DNA of 64,000 nucleotides from Singulisphaera sp. GP187 (GCA_945862215.1 CAMAXY010000003.1:1-64000), one strand, 5' to 3'. Shown: positions 1-10,127, numbered from the stretch's first letter. Numbers and translations are program-made. The notes: generated by a model not told the origin, from the letters alone.

Positions 1-266
1 TGACTGGAGTAATAAACCGCTGCGAAGATTGCATTCCCAGCGAATGCGAAAATGACCGCATTCGTATGGAGCGGACGAAGTCTCCCAAACGAGAGAAACT
101 CTCCAAGATTCGCCGACGGCATGGTGAGCTGCACGGCGATGATCACCCCCACCAACATGCCCACGACACCCCACAGCATCGTTACGAAGACGAATTTCCG
201 AACAATGTCGTCGTCGTAACTGAACGATTCGAGCGTGGCCGGCGAGGTTTCTGGTTGCTGACTCAT
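1..266 (-). CDS. ccoN: cbb3-type cytochrome c oxidase subunit I (CcoN), N-terminal fragment running off the left edge
   Basis: Reverse-strand translation from the ATG at 266: MSQQPETSPATLESFSYDDDIVRKFVFVTMLWGVVGMLVGVIIAVQLTMPSANLGEFLSFGRLRPLHTNAVIFAFAGNAIFAAVYYS; 'FGRLRPLHTNAVIFAFAGNA' is typical CcoN. Absent from the ORF track because it is truncated. Confidence 0.9.
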   Translation of the reverse strand, partial: MSQQPETSPATLESFSYDDDIVRKFVFVTMLWGVVGMLVGVIIAVQLTMPSANLGEFLSFGRLRPLHTNAVIFAFAGNAIFAAVYYSS

Positions 267-518
267 ACGGAAGTTCTCTCCAAATCGAGGCGTTTTTCTC
301 GGAATGGCTCCAAGCGGAACTCTGAAATGCCGAGAAATTGAATACCGACGAAAAATCTTTACGAAACTCCATCAACGAATCACAGACCATGATATCGTAA
401 TTATGTTAGAATAGGAGACATAGATTTCTTAAATTATGAAAAGGAGTCTTTTTCTCCGACTCTCAAATGCGTAGCAGATCTTTCCGAGCAAATTCGATCG
501 AACCAAGGAGCCCCTCAT

Positions 519-1061
519 ATGTACGGAAAGCAAACACAGCGTGCGATTGGGGCGATGAGTCGCCTTGCGGAAGTTTGGGATGGTGCCCAAACGCGCTTGT
601 CAGCAGTTGATATTGCACAGCAGCGAGCCCTTCCCGGGCCGATGCTCGCAAAAATTTTGACATCACTCTCGCAAGCAAATCTCATCGTCGGCTCGCCAGG
701 ACCTGGCGGCGGATATGCACTTTCACGAGCGCCTGCGGAGATTTCGTTTCAGGAGGTGGCAGACGTCTTTGAACGTGAAGATCCATCAAACCTCTGCCCT
801 TTCGGCGGAGGTATATGCGGCGTTGGCAAAAATTGTGCACTCCATGACAAGCTTGTTGAAGTGCAGCGAACTGTCAAAACTTTCCTGGCGGAGACAACAT
901 TTGAAATTTTTCGCCGCGCTGCACAGGACGAAGAAATTGATGCTGAAGCTGTTGCTGTTATCGCATCAGTCATGCCAAGCGCGATCGCAGGTGCCATCGC
1001 AAATGACAACGGAAAATCACCTCGTGAAAGTTTTCGAGTCCGCGAACGGCGGCCGCTCTAG
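519..1061 (+). CDS. Rrf2 family transcriptional regulator (Cys-containing)
   Basis: N-terminal winged HTH with 'GSPGPGGGYALSRAP' and the cluster C-P-F-G-G-G-I-C-G-V-G-K-N-C. Confidence 0.9.
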   Translation: MYGKQTQRAIGAMSRLAEVWDGAQTRLSAVDIAQQRALPGPMLAKILTSLSQANLIVGSPGPGGGYALSRAPAEISFQEVADVFEREDPSNLCPFGGGICGVGKNCALHDKLVEVQRTVKTFLAETTFEIFRRAAQDEEIDAEAVAVIASVMPSAIAGAIANDNGKSPRESFRVRERRPL

Positions 1062-1079
1062 ACCGCAGTGGTCGAGAGC

Positions 1080-2357
1080 CTACGACGAACGCAATTCCAA
1101 CCGGGGCAGCCAGGGCAATATTCCCAAAGCGATCGCAGCAAAGAGTGCGCCGATCCAAAAGACGACCTGTGCGTTGCCAGTGCTCCAAAGCCACCCAGCA
1201 AAGAGGCTTGCGATCAACAATGAAATTCCTTGCAGAAATCCAAAAATTCCAAGCGCAGTCGCCAACCTTTCCTTCGGGGCGCAGTCGACGATCAGAGCTC
1301 GCGCAGTTCCTTCTATACACGCGACGCTGACGCCATAAATCGCAAAGATCCCCCACAGTCCGACACGAGTTTCAGCTGAAACAAGCGCGAATGAAGCGTA
1401 TGAAATGGCGTACAGGACCCATCCAGTCGCGAGGACATGCCAGCGACCGAACCGATCGCTCAACAATCCCATGGGATAACTCGCGATGGCATAGGTCGCA
1501 CTTAATGTGGCATACATCAGGATTGATTCGACTGGAGTACTTCCCAGTTCTAACGCACGCAGTAAGAGGAATGTGTCGCTGGAATTTCCAAGCGAGAACA
1601 AGACCAACGCCACGATTGCGATCCAAAATGCTCGCCCAAATGATTTATGACGCGCCGTTGCGTGCGCTTCTCGACGTGCGAGCACTTTGTCAGGATGCGT
1701 GCGTGGAATTAGAAAAGTGAGAGCCCATGCTGTCAATGCTGCCACTGCCGCACATGCGAAGATGATGCGAAACTGAAAACCATCCTCAGGAACCGCTGGT
1801 CGCGATCCAATGGACCATGCGATGATCCCTGCTGCGATCAACGATCCAGCCACTCCACCGTACGAATCAATTCCACGGTGAAATCCAAACGCACGCCCAC
1901 GGTCGGACTCCGGCACGCTTTCCGCAATCAGCGCATCGCGTGGTGCACTTCGGATTCCCTTGCCAATTCGGTCCAGTAACCGACCGCTGAAGACCATTCC
2001 CCAACCACCCGCAATCGCAATGATCGCCTTTCCAATGCATGCGAACCCGTATCCCCTGCGAACCCAACGCACTCGATGCCCGCTTGAATCACTGTGATAT
2101 CCAGCCAATCCACGCACAATACTGACAATCGCTTCCGCAACTCCTTCGATCAACCCGAGCGCCACAGGACTTGCGCCGAGCACGCCGATGACAAACATCG
2201 GAAGCAGCGGATAGGTCATTTCTCCTGCGAGATCTGCGAAGAGACTGATTCCGCTCAGAATCCACAGCGACTTAGGAAGTGGCAATCGCGGTTGTGCGTT
2301 CGAGTTTTTCATGGTGTACCGCATGGCGCCTCTCAACAATGTACGCACATGCGTCAC
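1080..2357 (-). CDS. MFS transporter
   Basis: 425 aa, ~12 hydrophobic segments, 'GRLLDRIGKGIRSAPRDALIAESVPESDRGRAFGFHRGIDS' MFS loop. The start could be one of several in-frame Met codons. Confidence 0.88.
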   Translation of the reverse strand: MTHVRTLLRGAMRYTMKNSNAQPRLPLPKSLWILSGISLFADLAGEMTYPLLPMFVIGVLGASPVALGLIEGVAEAIVSIVRGLAGYHSDSSGHRVRWVRRGYGFACIGKAIIAIAGGWGMVFSGRLLDRIGKGIRSAPRDALIAESVPESDRGRAFGFHRGIDSYGGVAGSLIAAGIIAWSIGSRPAVPEDGFQFRIIFACAAVAALTAWALTFLIPRTHPDKVLARREAHATARHKSFGRAFWIAIVALVLFSLGNSSDTFLLLRALELGSTPVESILMYATLSATYAIASYPMGLLSDRFGRWHVLATGWVLYAISYASFALVSAETRVGLWGIFAIYGVSVACIEGTARALIVDCAPKERLATALGIFGFLQGISLLIASLFAGWLWSTGNAQVVFWIGALFAAIALGILPWLPRLELRSS

Positions 2358-2404
2358 ATACGCACTTTGTGTGATTCATATATATTTCGGCAAAGGAGAT
2401 CTCT

Positions 2405-2911
2405 TTGTACGGAAAGCAAACAGAATGTGCAATCGCAGCGGTCAGCAGACTTGCGGAAATTTATGACAACGGGGTATCGCGACTCAACGCTGAAGAAATT
2501 GCTGTTGCGCGAGGACTCCAAGCTCCATTCGTTGCAAAGATATTGACTGCACTCTCCATGGCTGGAATCGTCCGCGGATCGCGTGGACCTGGTGGTGGAT
2601 ATACCCTCACTCGCACGCCGAAAGAGATCACGCTTCGCGAAATCCATAACCTCTTCGAAAGACCAGACACAAGTCCAAACTGTCCATTCGGTGGCGGAAT
2701 ATGTGGAGCTGGATCCCCCTGCGCATTGCACGATTCGCTCGTCGGCCTTCAGGGAAACGTTGACCAATTTCTTGACAAGACAACATTTGAGGCATTTCGC
2801 GTTGCATATCAGGAACAAGGACATCGCCCAGTTCCATCGGGAACAAAGCCGAAGGTTGCTCGCCGAGAAAGCTATCGCGCACGAAAGCCGCGGTCACCCA
2901 AAGCTGGGTGA
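2405..2911 (+). CDS. Rrf2 family transcriptional regulator, paralogue of 519..1061
   Basis: TTG start after 'aaaggagat'; MYGKQTECAIAAVSRLAEI...GSRGPGGGYTLTRTPKEIT...CPFGGGICGAGSPC, collinear with the first Rrf2. Confidence 0.9.
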   Translation: MYGKQTECAIAAVSRLAEIYDNGVSRLNAEEIAVARGLQAPFVAKILTALSMAGIVRGSRGPGGGYTLTRTPKEITLREIHNLFERPDTSPNCPFGGGICGAGSPCALHDSLVGLQGNVDQFLDKTTFEAFRVAYQEQGHRPVPSGTKPKVARRESYRARKPRSPKAG

Positions 2912-2968
2912 TTTCACTGGGAGCAGTCGCTCCCTCGCAGTCGCTCCCTCGAAAACTCTGTCTCCCAG

Positions 2969-4201
2969 TTAGGCCTTCACCCCAACGGTGGCGAACGCTT
3001 CACCCGTTGGAGCGAGCAAGTTTGCTGTTTGCGGACGCCAACTCGACACGTACTTGGGATCCTCAATACTGATTGCTTCCTGCGTTGGCGCGAGGGGGCG
3101 GAATGTATCGCACATCACAGCGAGTTCGTTCGTTGAATGCTGATCCATCGTTGCTTCAACGGTGCCAGGATGTGGACCGTGTGCAATTCCCAGAGGATGC
3201 AATGTCATTGAACCCTCTTCAACTCCCCTCCTCGCCGTGTAGTGACCATCAGCATAAAACATCACTTCGTCGCTATCGACATTTGAATGCGCGTATGGCA
3301 CACGAATGGCTTCTGGATGAAAGTCGAGTGGTCTTGGGCAGAAACAGCAAATCACCGCGTTGTGCCCTTCGAAGACCTGATGGACTGGTGGCGGTTGATG
3401 CAATTGTCCAACGATCGGCGCGAAGTCGAGCGCATGAAAACAGTACGGCCAACAGACGCCGTCGAATCCAACGATGTCCATTGGATCGTGCGCATATCGA
3501 AAAGAATGCAGCGCTCCACGCGCCTTCACGATGACTTCATACAACCCATCAACCATTGCACTCTTGGGAGTTCCAAATGGCCCTTGAGGTGGACGAATGT
3601 CACGCTCGCAGTACGGGCTATTCTCTAGAAATTGCCCGACGCCTCCCTGCCGATACCGTGGTGGCGCTTGCACATGTGACCCGTTGACAAACTCCATCGT
3701 CACAAACCGCGCACCAGGTGAGTCGAAATCCATTCGATAGATAGTTCCCTTTGGAATGACAACAAAGTCTCGCGCATGCATCTGAAGTCGTCCGAAAATC
3801 GTGGTCAGCAATCCAGATCCACACTGAAGAAATATGCATTCATCAGCTTGACCGTTCTTGTACAGCGTCGGCATCGATTCCTTCGCAACGCACATCGATA
3901 TTTCGACATCTGCATTGCCAAGCAACACTTTACGACCTGTAATTGGATCGCCTTCTGGACGCAGATTCTGAGTGCGAAGATGCCGCATGCGAAGCGCACG
4001 CTCCTGCACATACGTTGGCTCGACGACACGACTCATTTCGCATGACTCGACTGCCGTTGGGGGATGCCGGTGATAGATCGTGCTCATCGTGCCAGAGAAC
4101 CCTTCGTTCCCAAAGACTTCTTCGAAAACAAGATGGCCGTCGACCATATGACGAACATGACGCTTGTGAGGAATCGAACCACGTGCGATATAGAAAGACA
4201 T
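2969..4201 (-). CDS. hmgA: Homogentisate 1,2-dioxygenase
   Basis: 410 aa; 'RGSIPHKRHVRH', 'GSMTLHPLGIAHGPHPG', cupin-like HGD architecture; adjacent to the HPPD domain. Confidence 0.88.
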   Translation of the reverse strand: MSFYIARGSIPHKRHVRHMVDGHLVFEEVFGNEGFSGTMSTIYHRHPPTAVESCEMSRVVEPTYVQERALRMRHLRTQNLRPEGDPITGRKVLLGNADVEISMCVAKESMPTLYKNGQADECIFLQCGSGLLTTIFGRLQMHARDFVVIPKGTIYRMDFDSPGARFVTMEFVNGSHVQAPPRYRQGGVGQFLENSPYCERDIRPPQGPFGTPKSAMVDGLYEVIVKARGALHSFRYAHDPMDIVGFDGVCWPYCFHALDFAPIVGQLHQPPPVHQVFEGHNAVICCFCPRPLDFHPEAIRVPYAHSNVDSDEVMFYADGHYTARRGVEEGSMTLHPLGIAHGPHPGTVEATMDQHSTNELAVMCDTFRPLAPTQEAISIEDPKYVSSWRPQTANLLAPTGEAFATVGVKA

Positions 4202-4256
4202 GTTGTTGCTCCGTGTGAAAGAAAATGAAGAACGAACGACTGAGTGACTACATAAA

Positions 4257-6365
4257 TCAGAGATTTCCGCGGCGCTCTTGCTCTAATTCCAACGCTTCAA
4301 AAAGGGCTTTAAAATTGCCTTTTCCGAAGCCTTTTGCACCTTTGCGCCCAATGATTTCGACGAATAGCGTTGGTCGGTCTTGGACAGGCTTTGTAAATAC
4401 CTGAAGGAGATATCCCTCTTCGTCGCAATCGAGGAGAAGTCCAAGCGATTTCACGCGAGCATGCGACTCATCGATGGATCGCCCGAGCGCACCTTCAACT
4501 CGATCCCAAACACTTTCGTAATACGTGTCGGGCAATCCTAAAAACGCAACGCCACGACGGCGCAGTTCGCCGACGGTTGCGAGTGCGTCACTCGTTCGAA
4601 ATGCCAAATGCTGGACGCCAGGAGTTCCGTCATGCCAATCCAAATACTCCTGAACCTGACTCTTACGCAACCCTGCTGCCGGCTCATTGATTGGAATCTT
4701 GAGGACGCTTCGACCGCCGTCCATCACCTTGGACATCAACGCTGAATATTTCGTTGAAATATCTTGGTCATCAAAGTGCTTGAACAACTTGAACCCAAAC
4801 ACTTCGCTATACCAGTCCACCCATGTATTCATTTGGCCAAGCCCCACATTGGCAACGCAGTGATCGACAGCACAAAGGCCGCATGGTCGCTGGATATTCA
4901 GGTCATTCATTGGATCATTGACGACCTTTCTGAAATTCGGCGCGAACAACTCCCCCATATTCCCATTCACATCACCACATCGACCGCGGCGACTGACAAG
5001 GCTGTGAACGCATCGACCAAATGCCTGAATGCCTGAAAAAACAGCGACATCGTCGCCATCACGAATTTCAACTGGCTCGTATGCACTCTTCGCACCATTG
5101 CGCAAAGCCTGCTCATACGCAGCTTCTGCGTCGCGCACAGTGAAAGCGACATCGCTGACTCCGTCACCATATCGCGCAACATCCAAACTGGCGGGATGAT
5201 TTGGCGTCAAGCCCGTCATCAGCATGAGGCGAATGTCGCCTTGAACAAGAAGATGGCATGCTTTATCGCGACTCCCTGTTGTCAGATCGCTGAATTGATC
5301 CGCCATGAATCCGAAGTTCGCTCCGTAGTACGTACGAGCTTGGAGCGCATTTCCAACATGCAGTCCAATGTGATCGACTCCAAGAAGCGCCAGTGGATCT
5401 GCGGGCGCACTTTGAAGGAGGGTTGGCGATGCAGAATGTGTTACAGCATGCGATGCATGATTGCCATTTGCAGAGTGTTCTTTGTTCTTCGAACAAGCCG
5501 AACCATTTCGACACGTTCCACCGCAACCAACCTTTGGTGCGCCTTCGGTGTCGAGGTAGGAATTGATTTGAGCCAAATCATCGAGCACGAATAGTTGCTT
5601 CTGGAAGTGATCGATTTCGAACGATGTCGCGGCGACAATCGCAGGATCAAATGGGCGCCGAATGACTTCGGGCGACTGCAAGCAATAAAGTGATTCCGCA
5701 GGCGACGATGCAAGACCCGCACCAAGAATTCGAATGTGATCTTGCTCGCGAATCAGGCCAAATTCAACAGTAAACCAGAGCACATTGGTCAGGCGTACGA
5801 GTTGTGCGGCATCCGCCTTGACTCCCGCGTGACCGAACCTTTCCAAGATTCGGGCCATCTGCTTGTCTGCACAGAGCGGCGTGTGGCCAAAGATGTCATG
5901 AAATGCGTCAGGTTCTGGCAAGTATCCCTCGTGCTCGGGATCGCGAACAACGACCGTCACAGGGAGGATCTTGCGAGCGAGGCACGCGAAAAATGCACGG
6001 GGGGGCAAGTAACCAGTCACCGCACGAACTTCCCACCCCGTCAGCGATTTGAGTTTATTCGAAACGTCTGCGATCACTGGAACATGGTCGTGGTCAATCT
6101 CAAGGGCACGCGCTCCATCGAGCCAATGCGTACTTGCATGGAGCGGAAGGTATGTACGTTGCTGTTGGCAGAGTCGACTCCAAATCTGATGCTCACGGGG
6201 CTCATATGCGACAAAGTTCTGCCGAACAAATATTGTCTCTAACTCTGGAAGATCGTCTGATCCAGTTTCGTATTTCGCAAGTGCGACGCGAGAGGCTGCG
6301 ACCTCCAAAGGATCCAACACACAAGGGTGAACGATTGTCGGCATTGATTTCATTGCAAATCTCAT
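4257..6365 (-). CDS. Fusion protein: phenylalanine 4-hydroxylase domain + 4-hydroxyphenylpyruvate dioxygenase domain
   Basis: Uninterrupted 702 aa ORF. N-terminal part has aromatic amino-acid hydroxylase motifs (PEPDAFHDIFGHTPL, FTVEFGLI). C-terminal ~375 aa is HPPD (VDHIGLHVG..., VDHCVANV, GVQHLAFRT, LFVEIIGRKG). Cys-rich linker GCGGTCRNGSACSKN. Confidence 0.9.
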   Translation of the reverse strand: MRFAMKSMPTIVHPCVLDPLEVAASRVALAKYETGSDDLPELETIFVRQNFVAYEPREHQIWSRLCQQQRTYLPLHASTHWLDGARALEIDHDHVPVIADVSNKLKSLTGWEVRAVTGYLPPRAFFACLARKILPVTVVVRDPEHEGYLPEPDAFHDIFGHTPLCADKQMARILERFGHAGVKADAAQLVRLTNVLWFTVEFGLIREQDHIRILGAGLASSPAESLYCLQSPEVIRRPFDPAIVAATSFEIDHFQKQLFVLDDLAQINSYLDTEGAPKVGCGGTCRNGSACSKNKEHSANGNHASHAVTHSASPTLLQSAPADPLALLGVDHIGLHVGNALQARTYYGANFGFMADQFSDLTTGSRDKACHLLVQGDIRLMLMTGLTPNHPASLDVARYGDGVSDVAFTVRDAEAAYEQALRNGAKSAYEPVEIRDGDDVAVFSGIQAFGRCVHSLVSRRGRCGDVNGNMGELFAPNFRKVVNDPMNDLNIQRPCGLCAVDHCVANVGLGQMNTWVDWYSEVFGFKLFKHFDDQDISTKYSALMSKVMDGGRSVLKIPINEPAAGLRKSQVQEYLDWHDGTPGVQHLAFRTSDALATVGELRRRGVAFLGLPDTYYESVWDRVEGALGRSIDESHARVKSLGLLLDCDEEGYLLQVFTKPVQDRPTLFVEIIGRKGAKGFGKGNFKALFEALELEQERRGNL

Positions 6366-6467
6366 GAAACCAAGAATACCACGAAATCAAGATCGTCAAT
6401 TCGTTATATTGAATACAGAAGAATAATCTTTGTCTTTCGCCTGTTCTTGGCTTCAAGAGTTAACCCG

Positions 6468-8015
6468 TCACATCAGCCAAGTACAGACCACTGTGATCAC
6501 AATCACCGCGCAGAGATTCAACAAAAAACCAACCTTGATCATTTCTCGAACTGGAATCAATCCCGTTGAAAAAATGATTGCATTGGGCGGCGTCCCAACA
6601 GGAAGCATGAACGCGAGACTTGCCCCAAGTACTGCGGTGACGACCAATTTCTCAGGAGCGATTCCAAGCCCTGGCGCCATCGCACCGAGAATCGGGACGG
6701 CCGTTGCGGCAAGCGCCGTATTCGAAGCAATCTCACTTGCGAAAATCATAATCGTCGCAACTCCTGCAATGATGAAAGGTTCAGGAACCCCACCGAGCCC
6801 GGTGACGCTTTGAGCGATCATCTGTGAAACACCCGTTCGCTGCATCGCGTCGGCGAGGCTCAGTCCACCGCCAAAGAGAATGAAGACACCCCACGGCAAT
6901 CGCTCCGTTTGCGACCACGGCACAATGGGCGTTGCACTGCCCCGCGCTGCTGGCAATATGAAGAGCGCAATCGCTGCCGCGACGGCGATAAGCCCATCCT
7001 TCAGCATCAAATCTGGAACCAAGGATTTAAGGAACGGTGCACCAACCCACGAGACCACTGCAACTCCAAAGATAATGAGGGTCAATTTTGCCGCGCGGGT
7101 CAGTGGAACTTGAGGGGATCCGGGGCTTGAACCTGCTTCGCCGATGTCCGTGTTCGGTCGGCGCAATCCATGAAATGGAAAGACGAACCAGAAAATGAAC
7201 TGGGCACAGAGCATCATCAGAACTCCAGCCGGAACTCCGACCGAAGCCCACCGAACAAAGTCCATGCTGCCACCGTTCGCATTGATCCACTCGACTCCGA
7301 TGGGATTGGGTGGACTGCCAAGCACGGACATCACACCGCCGATGCTGGCGCCGTATGCGATTGCTAACAGAACCGCCCGCTGAAAATTTGCCGTGGCCTT
7401 GATGGTCGCGCCATCGGCCGTCCCCTTGACTGCATACATGGCAACTGCGGCAGTTGCGAGAGGCAACATCATGGCCGCCGTCGCTGTATTGGAAACCCAT
7501 GCGCTGATCAGCGCTGCCACGATCAAGAAGGCTGCAACAATTCGACCGGGCGAATCTCCGATACAGCGAATCGTCAATAACAAGAAGCGCTTTCCAAGTC
7601 CGTGTTGCTCAAGCGCAATCCCCAGCACACATCCACCTGCAAAGAGGAAAATGACGTCGTTCGCATATGGCGCTAAAACTTGCTCCGCCGTTGATGCACG
7701 CAAGAGTGGGAGCACCACGATTGGCAATAGACCCGTCACTGCAAGATCGACCGCCTGCGTCGCCCACCAGATTGCCATCCAACCAAGCAATCCGATCACC
7801 ATCGCCCCTGCCGAGGAAAGGGCCGCTGAATCAGACGTGATTGGACGGAAGTACAACCAGAACAAGAATCCCACGAGGGGTCCGATGAACAGCGAGACCA
7901 GTCTCCGCGTGGTCCATGAATCATTGCAGGATTCATTTGATTTGCTCACATCGAGCAGAATACCTAACCGCATCTCACTGGTTATCCAATGAACAAACGT
8001 GATCAGCCAAATCAC
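6468..8015 (-). CDS. SLC13/DASS family Na+/dicarboxylate-type symporter
   Basis: 515 aa polytopic; 'VSNTATAAMMLPLATA' and 'ASNTALAATAVPILGAMAPG...LPVGTPPNAIIFSTG' (paired SNT motifs). Confidence 0.88.
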   Translation of the reverse strand: MIWLITFVHWITSEMRLGILLDVSKSNESCNDSWTTRRLVSLFIGPLVGFLFWLYFRPITSDSAALSSAGAMVIGLLGWMAIWWATQAVDLAVTGLLPIVVLPLLRASTAEQVLAPYANDVIFLFAGGCVLGIALEQHGLGKRFLLLTIRCIGDSPGRIVAAFLIVAALISAWVSNTATAAMMLPLATAAVAMYAVKGTADGATIKATANFQRAVLLAIAYGASIGGVMSVLGSPPNPIGVEWINANGGSMDFVRWASVGVPAGVLMMLCAQFIFWFVFPFHGLRRPNTDIGEAGSSPGSPQVPLTRAAKLTLIIFGVAVVSWVGAPFLKSLVPDLMLKDGLIAVAAAIALFILPAARGSATPIVPWSQTERLPWGVFILFGGGLSLADAMQRTGVSQMIAQSVTGLGGVPEPFIIAGVATIMIFASEIASNTALAATAVPILGAMAPGLGIAPEKLVVTAVLGASLAFMLPVGTPPNAIIFSTGLIPVREMIKVGFLLNLCAVIVITVVCTWLM

Positions 8016-8021
8016 ACTGGA

Positions 8022-8486
8022 TCAATCAGAACTTTTGGATGCGACGACTGCACCCCACGATGCGATGCTTCCGCGAAGATCACTCATGGATACTCGTGCA
8101 TGAGACTCGTCCAAGAATGCGATGATGCCCGACCCCATTGCAGTGTGTGCCGAGGACTTCACTAGAAACGAAGCGGATTCGGCAGGCAACCAAGCCTTCC
8201 CCTGATAATCGCGAACAAATTGCGAAGTGACTTTCAATGTTGTATTCGCCTTCATGTAATCAAGCATGCAGCCGATATCGTCAAAGACAACTGCCTCAAC
8301 ACCATCTGGACTCCCCACCAGCAAACATCCCGCACAGCGCTGATCAACAATACTCATCTTGCATTCTGCGCATTCATCTCGACCAAGTCGCAGCTCTGGG
8401 GGGCCCACTGGTATCGCAGGAGCGCATCCATTTAAAACCACGAATCCCGTGACGAGTAGCCAAGTCATCAACTGATTGCGGCTCAT
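8022..8486 (-). CDS. nosL: Nitrous oxide reductase accessory lipoprotein NosL
   Basis: Lipobox 'VVLNGC' and 'CAECKMSIVDQRCAG'; ATG at 8486; overlaps nosY. Confidence 0.9.
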   Translation of the reverse strand: MSRNQLMTWLLVTGFVVLNGCAPAIPVGPPELRLGRDECAECKMSIVDQRCAGCLLVGSPDGVEAVVFDDIGCMLDYMKANTTLKVTSQFVRDYQGKAWLPAESASFLVKSSAHTAMGSGIIAFLDESHARVSMSDLRGSIASWGAVVASKSSD

Positions 8487-9418
8487 ATTGGGGACCTTCT
8501 CGAGAAGATTGACGCAGCAACTGTCAGTGGAAGAATGATCCATAAGACCATGACGCATGCAAAGATCCATGTCACACCTGCGCCCCATATGTCTGTTGCA
8601 TACAGCCCGGCTGGACCAAGAACGTCGAGGGATGTATCTGAACTAACGAGCGCCCACATCTTGAAAACTTGCATCGGGTTGACCAAACTGAGCGCAAAAA
8701 GATTTTCAATTCGCATTCGAAGTGCGACTGCGCCAGCCATCAATCCAAGGTCACTGACGAAGACAAGCGTGAGCCACGAAAAGATTGCGACGCCCATCGC
8801 CACACTGCTCTTGCGCGTGGCGACCGAGATCATCAGTCCAGTTCCAAGCATCGACATCGCAAGAAGAAATGTCAGTCCCACGAGAGAAGCGAGTGCGACG
8901 GGGTCAGTGCGGGACCCTTTCCATGCCAAAATTGCAGCGCACACTCCAAATCCCAAACAGATCGATGTCAGAAGGACTGCCGCAAGCCCAGTGAATTTCC
9001 CGAGCAATAATTCGAGGCGTGTAATCGGCTGTGCCAACATATACGCCAACATCCCCCGCTCGCGATCCGATGCAATTGATCCTGCACCAGCGCTCAGCGC
9101 CATGAGAGGGACAACAAGAATCACCAAATTGATCAACCCTGCGGTTGTTCGACCGAATCCAGAGAGTCCGCTTCCTCCAGAGCTGGCTGCGGAGACATAG
9201 GAAACTCCAAGCCCAAGCGCCACAAATGCCGCTGTATACAGCAAAAACCACCGACTCCTTGCTGATTCGCGCAACTCGCGAGCTGCGATTCGAAAAACAT
9301 TTGATGCAAAGGACGGGACTCGCAACCGTCCATGATGTGAGACTGCGACGACGGCGACTGTTTCGACTCTCCCAACCAATCCGCCACTTTTCAAATCAGA
9401 TTGGACAACATTATGCAT
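8483..9418 (-). CDS. nosY: ABC transporter permease NosY
   Basis: ~6 TM segments, 'ERGMLAYMLAQPITRLELLLGKF'; between nosF and nosL. Confidence 0.88.
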   Translation of the reverse strand: MHNVVQSDLKSGGLVGRVETVAVVAVSHHGRLRVPSFASNVFRIAARELRESARSRWFLLYTAAFVALGLGVSYVSAASSGGSGLSGFGRTTAGLINLVILVVPLMALSAGAGSIASDRERGMLAYMLAQPITRLELLLGKFTGLAAVLLTSICLGFGVCAAILAWKGSRTDPVALASLVGLTFLLAMSMLGTGLMISVATRKSSVAMGVAIFSWLTLVFVSDLGLMAGAVALRMRIENLFALSLVNPMQVFKMWALVSSDTSLDVLGPAGLYATDIWGAGVTWIFACVMVLWIILPLTVAASIFSRRSPI

Positions 9419-10115
9419 GACGAACCTCCGCAGCGTGAAACTTGAGATGACTTGCCGTCATGCTTGCATCGAGCAACTCTGCCGGCGAGCCTTCACGCTG
9501 AAGACGCCCCCGCTCCAGTATCGCCACACGATCTGCAAGAGTATGAACCTCATCTTGTCGGTGTGAAGCAAACAGCATCGCACGACCATCTTGCGAGAGT
9601 TGCGCGAGCAATCCAACGAGTTCATCGCGCCCCATTGCGTCGAGGCTTGCCGTCACCTCGTCGAGGACAAGGACTGGCGGATCGCCCAACAATGCCACCG
9701 CGAGCGCCAAGCGCTGTTTCATTCCACCAGAGAGTTCGCGAATCCGTTTTCCTGCATGACCGCAAAGACCGACGCCGTCGAGCACGGAGTCTGGATCGCG
9801 CACCGCGACGCACTTCAGTCCGCCGAAAAATCGAACTGCCTCGTGCACACGAAGATCGTCATAAAAACCGATCTCCTGTGGCACATATCCGATGAGACGA
9901 CGCGCCTCCTTGCCGTGGCGCTGAACATCCAAGCCACCGATGCGAATAGATCCGCTATATCGGTAGAGCCCGAGGACACACCGAATGATCGTACTTTTGC
10001 CAGCGCCGTTCGGTCCCCACAGAGCAAGCGATTGGCCGGCTGCGACGGAAAGCGATACGTCATCGACAGCTTGGAAGCGACCGAATGCCATACTCACACC
10101 TTGAATTGAAATCAT
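9411..10115 (-). CDS. nosF: ABC transporter ATP-binding protein NosF
   Basis: Walker A GPNGAGKST, signature LSGGMKQRLALA, Walker B VLVLDEVTASLD. Confidence 0.9.
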   Translation of the reverse strand: MISIQGVSMAFGRFQAVDDVSLSVAAGQSLALWGPNGAGKSTIIRCVLGLYRYSGSIRIGGLDVQRHGKEARRLIGYVPQEIGFYDDLRVHEAVRFFGGLKCVAVRDPDSVLDGVGLCGHAGKRIRELSGGMKQRLALAVALLGDPPVLVLDEVTASLDAMGRDELVGLLAQLSQDGRAMLFASHRQDEVHTLADRVAILERGRLQREGSPAELLDASMTASHLKFHAAEVRHA

Positions 10116-10127
10116 TTAATAATCCTT

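Noticed and set aside
1049-1062. GCGGCCGCTCTAGA, identical to a NotI-XbaI cloning polylinker segment
   Set aside because: It lies inside a continuous natural Rrf2 coding end (…ERRPL*) with host-like sequence on both sides and no further vector sequence, so chance is more likely than vector contamination.
715-1356. Overlapping ORFs opposite or out of frame to Rrf2 and MFS (715..1338, 970..1356, 749..1009)
   Set aside because: Shadow ORFs with low-complexity, non-family translations that conflict with well-supported genes.
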